Shown piece after piece: positions 56,701 through 64,000 of a stretch of DNA of 64,000 nucleotides. The notes beneath the pieces were generated by a model that did no database searches, was not told where the DNA came from, and saw only the letters and a list, made by a program, of their open reading frames with translations. Made by a program: the position numbers and the translations under genes. The stretch comes from Streptomyces mutabilis (GTDB taxonomy: Bacteria > Actinomycetota > Actinomycetes > Streptomycetales > Streptomycetaceae), in the NCBI RefSeq assembly GCF_014649815.1, contig NZ_BMTT01000001.1, positions 496,001-560,000 of the forward strand. Direction: 5' to 3'. How positions within the stretch are numbered: the stretch's first letter is position 1; each line of letters opens with the position of its first letter.

Positions 56701-57082
56701 CGACCTGGACCTGACGGTCTACGACAAGGACGGCAACGTCGTCGGCCAGTCCGCCGACGGCGACTCGGAGGAGTCGGTCTCCGTTCCGAAGCCGGCCGCC
56801 GGCGCGTACACCGTCGAGGTCGTGGGCTACGCGGTGCCTTCGGGCAGCACGGAGTACGACTACCGGGACGTGTACTTCGCCGCCACCCTCGGCTCGGTCA
56901 CCGTGGACGGCTCGGCGCCGGTGAAGCTCGGCACGGGCGGCTCCGCGACGGTCTCCGGCAGCGTCACGGCGCTGGCCGCCGCCCCGGAGGGCCGCGAGTT
57001 CTTCGGCCGGGTCCAGCTGGTGAACGCCCACGGCACGGCCGCGGGCCTCGGCAGCGTACGGATCGGGAAGGTCGTGCCGTAG
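53780..57082 (+). CDS. Large secreted subtilisin-like protease (S8)
   Basis: 1100 aa from ATG 53780; ATG 53786, with AAGGG at a better distance, is equally likely. The signal peptide (RRAARLAVATGLVAALCAAG) ends at AFA-ADG. An I9-like propeptide domain covers about 50-150. The catalytic triad: Asp in GILDSGVDLGHP (about 214), His in GSHGTHVAGLAAANG (about 389, after a 170-residue insertion), Ser in GTSMASPQAAGASAL (about 584). C-terminal beta domains resemble TPPII/PPC modules. It is exported to degrade extracellular protein. Codon use matches its neighbours. Confidence 0.93.
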   Translation: MPMTHTPQREPIPGARRAARLAVATGLVAALCAAGPIPVAFAADGPQATPPADASVKSAHDKLGSDDADLLAEAKADGTETVTMMVATAPGKTEQVAKELDSVDGGSVGRTYDELGYVRATVPTGKADSAIAAATELSSVHGIDLRDEIPLDDPTPSADRAKGAEHREGRSYPAPDRRTPAENPYNPSFETGAVDFVKKYPKADGRGITIGILDSGVDLGHPALQKTTTGERKIVDWVTATDPVVDGDRTWRPMTTSVSGPTFTYEGKTWAAPAGSYQVSTFLESYTTGGDAAGDANRDGDTTDSWGVLYDKAAGTVRVDLNNNNDFADDTPMKPYKDGFQVGYFGTDDPKTDVAERQPFVVEIRKDVVHNGAGAKADFVNIGVIEGSHGTHVAGLAAANGLFGGRMDGAAPGAKIVSSRACTWSGGCTNVALTEGMFDLVVNRGVDIVNMSIGGLPALNDGNNARAELYTRLIDTYGVQLVISAGNSGPGANTIGDPSLADKVISVGASISRETWAANYGSAVKKKYAMMPFSSRGPREDGGFTPTLTAPGAAVNTIQTWAPGAPVPEAGYDLPAGYGMLQGTSMASPQAAGASALLLSAAKQADIELTPAKLRTALTSTADHIKGVQAYEEGAGLINIPDAWRSIRKGATAHEYTVEAPVDTAIDQFLEKPGHGTGLYDREGGLKAGERRTYEITLTRTSGADRAIRHELHFENNTGGTFRIVGSDEVRLPLNEPVTVKVQAEPRSEGIKSAILEVDDPRTEGTDKLVLTTVVASAPLEYDFSAKDSVQRNSTESYFVTVPGGAKTLEVAMSGLKEGSQTRFIAIHPYGVPADSTSTPYCYNNYLDGNGCRPDVRAYAAPQPGVWEIEVESRRTSPLLDNPYELDVTVLGATFDPEVVTVPEAKVGTPADASWKVTNRYGPIDGKLVGGPLGSAETSRPTIAQGETKRSTVEVPEGAESLDVAIGGVSDAAADLDLTVYDKDGNVVGQSADGDSEESVSVPKPAAGAYTVEVVGYAVPSGSTEYDYRDVYFAATLGSVTVDGSAPVKLGTGGSATVSGSVTALAAAPEGREFFGRVQLVNAHGTAAGLGSVRIGKVVP

Positions 57083-57100
57083 TCCGGTGCGGTGCGCGTC

Positions 57101-57132
57101 AGGGGCGGGTGCTCTGCGGGGCGCCCGCCCCT
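57101..57132. terminator. Bidirectional terminator, subtilase / sigma-like gene
   Basis: Arms aggggcgggtgc / gcgcccgcccct, one mismatch, 8-nt loop, between convergent genes. Confidence 0.75.
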
Positions 57133-57151
57133 TTCGGCTTCCTGCGGGAGG

Positions 57152-57991
57152 TCAGTCGCAGGTGAGAGTCCGGGACTCGGGCAGGGAGGCGCTGATCCAG
57201 GTGCGGGCGGTGGCGATGTTCCGCTCGCCGGTGATCACCGTGTCGGCGCCGGTCCCGTCCCGCGAGACGCCGACCAGCACCCGGTCGCCGGGGCGGAGCC
57301 GGGCGGTGGCGTCGTCCAGGAGGAAGGTCACCGGCTCGGTCCCGGGCCGCGGCCCGATGCTCGCCGTCGGCCCGGTGCTCGCTTGCGGCGGCGCGCTCGC
57401 CGCCGGTGCGTACGAGCGGGTCACCCGGAGCGTGATCCGGTGCCGGGCCTCCCCCGGCAGCGGATCGGCGCCGGTCACCGTGCCCTCGGCGACCAGGCGG
57501 GCGCAGGCCAGGTAACGGGGGGTGCCGAAGACGAGCCCGGCCTCCTGGTCAGGGGCGGCCCCCGAGGCGGAGCCGTCCTGCTGGGCGCCGGACGCCGCCT
57601 GGCCGGCCGCGTCGTCCGTGCCGCCGCCGGTCTGCACCCGGGCGACGGCCAGGGAGAGCAGGCTGGTGTCTTCCCCGGAGGGCTGCTCGGTCTGGCGCAG
57701 GGCGGCCAGGCGTTCGCCCAGCCGGTCCTGCCGGCGCCTGGCCCGGTGCCAGTCCATGGCCAGGTTGGAGGCGACGACCGCCGCCCAGGCGGACACGTCG
57801 CGGGGCGCCTCCCGGCCGCTCGCCGTCCGCTCCAGCAGCCGCAGGCGGACCTGCTGCACCCCGTCCGGCAGGTCCGCCTGCGGCACGCCGCCGAGCGCGA
57901 GCACCGCCCGCACCCTGCGCTCCTGGGCCGCGTCCAGGGGATCGTCGCGCACGGCGTCCCCCTGGCCGCGGCGAACCCTTCCGCGCAGCAC
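57152..57991 (-). CDS. Sigma-factor region-2-like protein fused to an extracellular-type domain
   Basis: 279 aa from GTG 57991, with GGGGAGG 7 nt upstream; GTG 57997 is possible. Residues 15-95 look like ECF sigma region 2: ADLPDGVQQVRLRLLER, then VSAWAAVVASNLAMDWHRAR. There is no region 4. After an Ala/Gly/Gln linker (about 115-150) comes a beta-rich domain: YLACARLVAEGTVTG, HRITLRVTRSYAPA, DRVLVGVSRDG and ARTWISASLPESRTLTC. In other Streptomyces I recall similar C-terminal domains in membrane-anchored proteins. No membrane segment remains here. Fusion by deletion, or a natural two-domain regulator; the function is unknown. Confidence 0.65.
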   Translation of the reverse strand: MLRGRVRRGQGDAVRDDPLDAAQERRVRAVLALGGVPQADLPDGVQQVRLRLLERTASGREAPRDVSAWAAVVASNLAMDWHRARRRQDRLGERLAALRQTEQPSGEDTSLLSLAVARVQTGGGTDDAAGQAASGAQQDGSASGAAPDQEAGLVFGTPRYLACARLVAEGTVTGADPLPGEARHRITLRVTRSYAPAASAPPQASTGPTASIGPRPGTEPVTFLLDDATARLRPGDRVLVGVSRDGTGADTVITGERNIATARTWISASLPESRTLTCD

Positions 57992-59362
<1,371 letters not shown>

Positions 59363-59372
59363 GCCCCTGGGG

Positions 59373-59849
59373 CTAGCCCCGCCTCACCTCGTAGAGGAAG
59401 CAGCCGTACTCGACGGCCCGGACGTGGACGAACGCCACGGCCGGGTCGTCGAACGCTTCCCGGAGGGCCGGTGCGAAGGCGTCGGGCTCCTCGACCAGCC
59501 GCCCGCCCAGGATGCGCCCGTCGGCGCGGTAGCGGCGCAGGACTCGGTGCGAGTCGGTGAAGGCGAGGCCGTCGGCCTCCGGGCCCGCGCACTCCCCGGC
59601 GTGGATGAAGACCGGCCCCTGCTCGTCGTACGCGCCCGGATCGGTGCCGGTCCGCGCCGCCCAGCGGCGCAGCGGGGCGTAGGAGACGAGGGCGATCGTC
59701 TCCCCCGGGCGGCTGCGGCGCAGGCAGCAGCGCAGCGGGGCGCCGCCTTCCCCGTCGGTCCGCGGGGCGGGTGCGCGGCCCGCGTCGTCGGTGGTGCGCA
59801 GTTCCTTCAGGGCGGCCGGCGGAACGGGCCGTGCGGTGTAGTGCTGCAT
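59373..59849 (-). CDS. DUF1203 protein
   Basis: 158 aa from ATG 59849 (MQHYTARPVPPAALKELRTT). Family blocks: PLRCCLRRSRPGE, PVFIHAGECAG, and the C-terminal FVHVRAVEYGCFLYEVRRG. A small cytoplasmic protein of unknown function, common in bacteria. Its stop lies inside a ggggctagcccc palindrome directly after asd. The ribosome-binding site is weak. Confidence 0.85.
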   Translation of the reverse strand: MQHYTARPVPPAALKELRTTDDAGRAPAPRTDGEGGAPLRCCLRRSRPGETIALVSYAPLRRWAARTGTDPGAYDEQGPVFIHAGECAGPEADGLAFTDSHRVLRRYRADGRILGGRLVEEPDAFAPALREAFDDPAVAFVHVRAVEYGCFLYEVRRG

Positions 59850-59962
59850 GGAACCCAGGCTCACGCGTACCCGGTCCGCGCACCGGCGGGAAATGGACAT
59901 CGCGTTCCGTACCGGCCGCGTGGAAGGATGGCGCAACCCACACATAACGAGGAGATGACCGC

Positions 59963-62536
59963 GTGCCTGGCACAAACCTGACTCGCGAAGAGGCGCAGCA
60001 GCGGGCGAAGCTGCTGACCGTTGACTCGTACGAGATCGATCTCGACCTCACCGGCGCGCAGGAGGGCGGCACCTACCGGTCCGTGACCACGGTGCGCTTC
60101 GACGTCGCCGAGGGCGGCGGCGAGTCCTTCATCGACCTGGTCGCGCCGACGGTCCACGAGGTGACGCTGAACGGCGACGCCCTCGACCCCGCCGAGGTGT
60201 TCCAGGACTCCCGCATCGCCCTCGCGGGGCTGCTGCCGGGCCGCAACATCCTGCGCGTGGCCGCCGACTGCGCGTACACCAACACCGGCGAGGGCCTGCA
60301 CCGCTTCGTCGACCCGGTCGACGACCAGGCGTACCTGTACACGCAGTTCGAGGTGCCGGACGCGCGCCGCGTCTTCGCGAGCTTCGAGCAGCCCGACCTC
60401 AAGGCCACCTTCCAGTTCACCGTGAAGGCGCCCGAGGGCTGGACGGTCATCTCCAACTCGCCCACCCCGGAGCCCCAGGACAACGTCTGGGTCTTCGAGC
60501 CGACCCCGCGCATCTCGTCGTACATCACGGCGCTGATCGTCGGCCCGTACCACTCGGTGCACAGCGTGTACGAGAAGGACGGCCAGTCGGTGCCGCTCGG
60601 CATCTACTGCCGCCCCTCGCTCGCCGAGCACCTCGACGCGGACGCCATCTTCGACGTGACCCGCCAGGGCTTCGAGTGGTTCCAGGAGAAGTTCGACTAC
60701 CCGTACCCGTTCAAGAAGTACGACCAGCTCTTCGTGCCGGAGTTCAACGCCGGCGCGATGGAGAACGCGGGCGCGGTGACCATCCGCGACCAGTACGTGT
60801 TCCGTTCGAAGGTGACGGACGCCGCTTACGAGGTGCGGGCCGCCACGATCCTGCACGAGCTGGCGCACATGTGGTTCGGCGACCTGGTCACCATGGAGTG
60901 GTGGAACGACCTGTGGCTGAACGAGTCGTTCGCCACCTACGCGGAGGCCGCATGCCAGGCCGACGCGCCCGGCTCGAAGTGGCCGCACTCGTGGACCACG
61001 TTCGCCAACCAGATGAAGACGTGGGCGTACCGGCAGGACCAGCTGCCGTCCACGCACCCGATCATGGCGGACATCAGCGACCTGGACGACGTGCTCGTCA
61101 ACTTCGACGGCATCACGTACGCCAAGGGCGCCTCGGTGCTCAAGCAGCTCGTCGCGTACGTCGGTGAGGACGCGTTCTTCCGGGGCGTGCAGGCGTACTT
61201 CAAGCGGCACGCCTTCGGCAACACGCGCCTGTCCGACCTGCTGGGCGCGTTGGAGGAGACCTCCGGCCGTGACCTGAAGACCTGGTCGAAGGCGTGGCTG
61301 GAGACGGCCGGCATCAACGTCCTGCGCCCGGAGATCGAGACGGACGCCGAGGGCGTCATCACGTCCTTCGCCATCCGCCAGGAGGCCCCGGCACTCCCGG
61401 CCGGCGCCAAGGGCGAGCCCACCCTGCGCCCCCACCGCATCGCCATCGGCGCCTACGACGTCGACGCGGGCGGCAAACTGGTGCGCGGCGACCGCGCCGA
61501 ACTGGACGTGGACGGCGAGCTGACGGCCGTGCCGCAGCTGGTCGGCAAGCGCCGCCCGGCGGTCGTCCTCCTCAACGACGACGACCTGTCGTACGCGAAG
61601 GTCCGTCTGGACGAGCAGTCACTGGCCGTCGTCACCGACCACCTCGGCGACTTCACCGAGTCGCTGCCGCGCGCCCTGTGCTGGGCGTCGGCCTGGGACA
61701 TGACCCGGGACGCGGAGCTCGCCACCCGCGACTACCTCTCCCTGGTCCTGTCCGGCATCGGCAAGGAGTCCGACATCGGCGTGGTGCAGTCGCTCCACCG
61801 CCAGGTGAAGCTGGCCATCGACCAGTACGCCGCCCCCTCCGCCCGCGAGGCGCTGCTCACCCGCTGGACGGAGGCCACACTGGCGCACCTGCGGGCCGCC
61901 GAGGCCGGCAGCGACCACCAGCTGGCGTGGGCGCGGGCATTCGCGGCGACGGCCAGGACGCCGGAGCAGCTGGACCTGCTGGACGCGCTGCTGGACGGCA
62001 CCACGACGATCGAGGGCCTGGCCGTCGACACCGAGCTGCGATGGGCGTTCGTGCAGCGGCTGGCGGCCGTGGGCCGGTTCGGCGGCTCGGAGATCCAGAG
62101 CGAGTACGAGCGGGACAGGACGGCGGCCGGTGAGCGGCACGCCGCCACCGCGCGTGCCGCCCGTCCGACCGAGGCGGCCAAGGCGGAGGCCTGGGAGTCG
62201 GTCGTGGAGTCCGACAAGCTGCCGAACGCCGTGCAGGAAGCGGTCATCGCCGGCTTCGTCCAGACCGACCAGCGCGAGCTGCTGGCGCCGTACACGGAGC
62301 GGTACTTCGAGGCGCTGAAGGGCGTCTGGGAGTCCCGTTCGCACGAGATGGCCCAGCAGATCGCGGTCGGCCTGTACCCGGCGGTGCAGGTGTCGCAGGA
62401 GACCCTGGACCGCACGGACGCCTGGCTCTCCTCCGCCGAGCCGAACGCGGCCCTGCGCCGGCTGGTCTCGGAGTCCCGTTCGGGCGTGGAGCGCGCGCTG
62501 CGGGCACAGCGGGCGGACGCGGCGGCGGCCGAGTAG
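59963..62536 (+). CDS. pepN: Aminopeptidase N (M1 family), copy 2
   Basis: 857 aa from GTG 59963, with acgaggaga upstream. GAMENAG exopeptidase motif, zinc site HELAHMWFGDLV (about 297) with NESFATY Glu, and a C-terminal ERAP1-like helical domain. The layout and about half or more of the residues match copy 1 at 47865 (shared runs such as MWFGDLVTMEWW and VNFDGITYAKGASVLKQLVA). This copy corresponds to the lysyl/alanyl aminopeptidase described from S. lividans and S. coelicolor. Confidence 0.96.
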   Translation: MPGTNLTREEAQQRAKLLTVDSYEIDLDLTGAQEGGTYRSVTTVRFDVAEGGGESFIDLVAPTVHEVTLNGDALDPAEVFQDSRIALAGLLPGRNILRVAADCAYTNTGEGLHRFVDPVDDQAYLYTQFEVPDARRVFASFEQPDLKATFQFTVKAPEGWTVISNSPTPEPQDNVWVFEPTPRISSYITALIVGPYHSVHSVYEKDGQSVPLGIYCRPSLAEHLDADAIFDVTRQGFEWFQEKFDYPYPFKKYDQLFVPEFNAGAMENAGAVTIRDQYVFRSKVTDAAYEVRAATILHELAHMWFGDLVTMEWWNDLWLNESFATYAEAACQADAPGSKWPHSWTTFANQMKTWAYRQDQLPSTHPIMADISDLDDVLVNFDGITYAKGASVLKQLVAYVGEDAFFRGVQAYFKRHAFGNTRLSDLLGALEETSGRDLKTWSKAWLETAGINVLRPEIETDAEGVITSFAIRQEAPALPAGAKGEPTLRPHRIAIGAYDVDAGGKLVRGDRAELDVDGELTAVPQLVGKRRPAVVLLNDDDLSYAKVRLDEQSLAVVTDHLGDFTESLPRALCWASAWDMTRDAELATRDYLSLVLSGIGKESDIGVVQSLHRQVKLAIDQYAAPSAREALLTRWTEATLAHLRAAEAGSDHQLAWARAFAATARTPEQLDLLDALLDGTTTIEGLAVDTELRWAFVQRLAAVGRFGGSEIQSEYERDRTAAGERHAATARAARPTEAAKAEAWESVVESDKLPNAVQEAVIAGFVQTDQRELLAPYTERYFEALKGVWESRSHEMAQQIAVGLYPAVQVSQETLDRTDAWLSSAEPNAALRRLVSESRSGVERALRAQRADAAAAE

Positions 62537-62554
62537 CCGTCGCCACGAGTACGC

Positions 62555-62593
62555 CCTCGGGGGCTCCCGGCACCGCGCCGGGAGCCCCCGAGG
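62555..62593 (+). terminator. Terminator of pepN copy 2
   Basis: Perfect 16-bp arms cctcgggggctcccgg / ccgggagcccccgagg with a 7-nt loop, 19 bp past the stop. Possibly bidirectional, but the convergent EamA gene ends 204 bp further on. Confidence 0.88.
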
Positions 62594-62797
62594 CTTGTGG
62601 GGTGGCGCGCGCGGGTGTTCTGGGGGGACGGGCCCACGCTGCTGGGCAGCCCAGAGCCTCGTCCGCGCTGCGGCAGCGCAGGCTCCTTCGGCGGTACCGC
62701 AGCCCAGCGCTCTCCGGCCGCACGGCGCGCTACGGCCACGGAGGTCCTTTCGCTGGTCGGCGATCGCGGTGGCCCTACCGTCGCAGCGGTTCACTCC

Positions 62798-63724
62798 TCA
62801 GGTCCATCGAATCTTCCCGACCGTTCTTTGCAGGAGACTGAACGTTCCGGGCCGCGTCGGCGTCCCACCCCTCGGGGCGAGCTGCCCCGCGACCGTCGCC
62901 CCGAGCGCCAGTGTCATGCCCGCCAGCTGCACCGGCGTCAGCGTCTCGCCGAGCGCCGCCCAGCCGACGACGGCCGCGCTCAGCGGCGAGAGCGGGCCGA
63001 GGAAAGTGACCTGGGTCGCGGAGAGCCGGCCCATGCCGCGGAACCAGAGCCAGTACGCCACCGCCGTGTTGGCCAGCGCCAGGTAGAGGTAGCCGCCGAC
63101 GGCCGGGCCGTCCAGGGCGGGCGGGGGGCCCTCGGCCAGGAGGGCGAGCGGCGCGATGAGCAGGCCGCCCGCGGTCAGCTGCCAGCCGGTGAGGGCGAGG
63201 GGGCCGACACCGTCCGGGCGGCCCCACCGCTTGGTGAGCACGGTGCCGGTGGACATGGACGCGGTGGCGGCGAGGGCGGCCAGCGCGCCGAGCGGGTCCA
63301 GCGCCCCGGCCGCCTTCAGCACCACCAGGCTGACGCCGAAAGCCGCCACGACCCCGGCGAGCACGGAACGGGTGGTGGGCCGCTGCCCGAGCAGCAGCGC
63401 GGAGAGCCCGACGACGAAGAGCGGGCCGACCGAGCCGACGACGGCCGCCATGCCGCCGGGGAGGCGGTAGGCGGAGAGGAACAGCAGCGGGAAGAAGGCC
63501 CCGATGTTCAGCGCGCCCAGCACCGCCGCCTTCCACCACCAGGCGCCGCGGGGCAGCACCCGGGCGAGGGCGAGCAGCAGCAGGCCGGCGGGCAGGGCAC
63601 GCATCAGCCCCGTGAACAGCGGCCGGTCGGGCGGCAGGAACTCGGTGGTCACGGCGTAGGTGGTGCCCCACGAGACGGGGGCGAGGGCGGTCAGGGCGAT
63701 GAGGGCGGGAGGGTTCACGGCCAC
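62798..63724 (-). CDS. EamA/DMT-family transporter
   Basis: 308 aa with 10 membrane helices in two EamA repeats (about 10-135 and 150-290), each with a conserved Gly/Pro pattern (WGTTYAVTTEFLPPDRPLFT; GPLSPLSAAVVGWAALGETL). GTG 63724. Likely a drug or metabolite exporter. It is divergent from a MarR-family gene with an operator 27-56 bp before its start, so control by that regulator is very likely. Confidence 0.92.
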   Translation of the reverse strand: MAVNPPALIALTALAPVSWGTTYAVTTEFLPPDRPLFTGLMRALPAGLLLLALARVLPRGAWWWKAAVLGALNIGAFFPLLFLSAYRLPGGMAAVVGSVGPLFVVGLSALLLGQRPTTRSVLAGVVAAFGVSLVVLKAAGALDPLGALAALAATASMSTGTVLTKRWGRPDGVGPLALTGWQLTAGGLLIAPLALLAEGPPPALDGPAVGGYLYLALANTAVAYWLWFRGMGRLSATQVTFLGPLSPLSAAVVGWAALGETLTPVQLAGMTLALGATVAGQLAPRGGTPTRPGTFSLLQRTVGKIRWT

Positions 63725-63750
63725 GGGGAAGCCCCTTCGAGTAGGTCGAC

Positions 63751-63780
63751 AATAAGTAGCTTACGTCTAAGCAACTTATT
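63751..63780. promoter_or_regulatory. MarR-type operator
   Basis: 13-bp arms aataagtagctta / taagcaacttatt, one mismatch, with a cgtc centre, in the EamA/MarR divergent region. The A/T-rich half-site (AGTTGCTTA-like) stands out in this 70%+ GC context and is the classic form of a MarR-dimer site. Confidence 0.85.
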
Positions 63781-63829
63781 ACCAAGCCACTTTCTTGCGG
63801 CCGACCTTGCCGGCGCCGATACTCGTCCC

Positions 63830-64000
63830 ATGAGTGAGCGCCCCGAGCAGCACGAGGACCCGGTCGACGCGATCATCGGCCAGTGGGCAGAGGTCCGGCC
63901 CGACCTCGACACCACCGCGATGGAGGTCTTCGGGCGGGTCAACCGGCTCTCGCGCGCGATCGGCGAGCGTATGGACCAGGCCTACGCGCGGTTCGGCATC
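63830..64000 (+). CDS. MarR-family regulator, N-terminal fragment (cut by window edge)
   Basis: 57 residues, starting MSERPEQHEDPVDAIIGQWA and ending in MDQAYARFGI. This is the first dimerisation helix of a MarR protein (RVNRLSRAIGERMDQAYARF). The DNA-binding wing lies beyond the window. It is divergent from the EamA transporter and probably represses both through the shared operator. Confidence 0.85.
   Translation, partial: MSERPEQHEDPVDAIIGQWAEVRPDLDTTAMEVFGRVNRLSRAIGERMDQAYARFGI

Noticed and set aside
53771-57031. A minus-strand open frame of 1,086 codons opposite the subtilase.
   Set aside because: Shadow frame; the plus strand has the signal peptide and catalytic triad in order.
62594-62797. 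204-bp gap after pepN copy 2, examined for a gene relic or RNA.
   Set aside because: GC-rich with short inverted segments only; no protein similarity or strong structure recognised.

Overview
The window is a high-GC actinobacterial chromosome segment, clearly from a Streptomyces. Third codon positions are almost all G or C, GTG starts are frequent, and the gene order (rplU-rpmA-obg, rne, rodA-pbp2-mreD-mreC-mreB, ndk, folC, valS, clpX-clpP2-clpP1-tig, rpiB, sodF, pepN) is, from memory, that of the S. coelicolor SCO2590-SCO2643 region. It is mostly core chromosome. I see no biosynthetic gene cluster, prophage or CRISPR array.

1-3,250: the 3' part of a minus-strand cell-wall glycopolymer operon: a Stealth-type sugar-phosphate transferase, a 329-aa protein of unknown fold, and the start of a GT4 glycosyltransferase cut by the left edge. 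3,250-5,575: rplU-rpmA-obg from a recognisable -35/-10 promoter. 5,591-12,193: a glycerol-1-phosphate dehydrogenase-like enzyme, the very large RNase E/G (rne) with repetitive arms, and a DUF2344 protein. 12,305-15,180: a repetitive membrane protein and a B12-binding radical SAM protein. 15,286-21,695: the mre/rodA spore-wall elongation operon. 22,014-27,262: ndk, a DUF4233 membrane protein, folC and valS.

27,290-28,660 is a decayed IS200/IS605 element (tnpA and tnpB both deleted and frameshifted) immediately upstream of valS. 28,749-34,402: a PGPYGQ-repeat membrane protein, then clpX, clpP2, clpP1 and tig (protein quality control), with a ClgR-like operator before clpP1. 34,572-34,927: tRNA-Pro(UGG) and tRNA-Gly(UCC). 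34,968-41,672: a small membrane protein, an acyltransferase, a frameshifted HD-domain gene, a SpoIIE-type phosphatase, an Eis-like acetyltransferase, a Nei-type DNA glycosylase and rpiB. 41,879-46,522: two paralogous amino-acid permeases around bioY, then iron superoxide dismutase behind a Nur-type box. 46,639-64,000: a methyltransferase relic, a DsbA-like mycothiol reductase, two paralogous M1 aminopeptidases 12 kb apart, a nuclease-like protein, a serine hydrolase, a Nudix hydrolase, a large secreted subtilase, a sigma-region-2 fusion protein, asd, a DUF1203 protein, and an EamA exporter divergent from a MarR regulator over a near-perfect operator.

The clearest unusual items are the sigma-like fusion (57,152-57,991), the three 141-bp repeats and recurrent basic motif in rne, the IS200/IS605 relic forming the valS upstream region, the single-base frameshift in the HD gene, and several intergenic palindromes that look like operators. 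No clear new multi-gene system was found.
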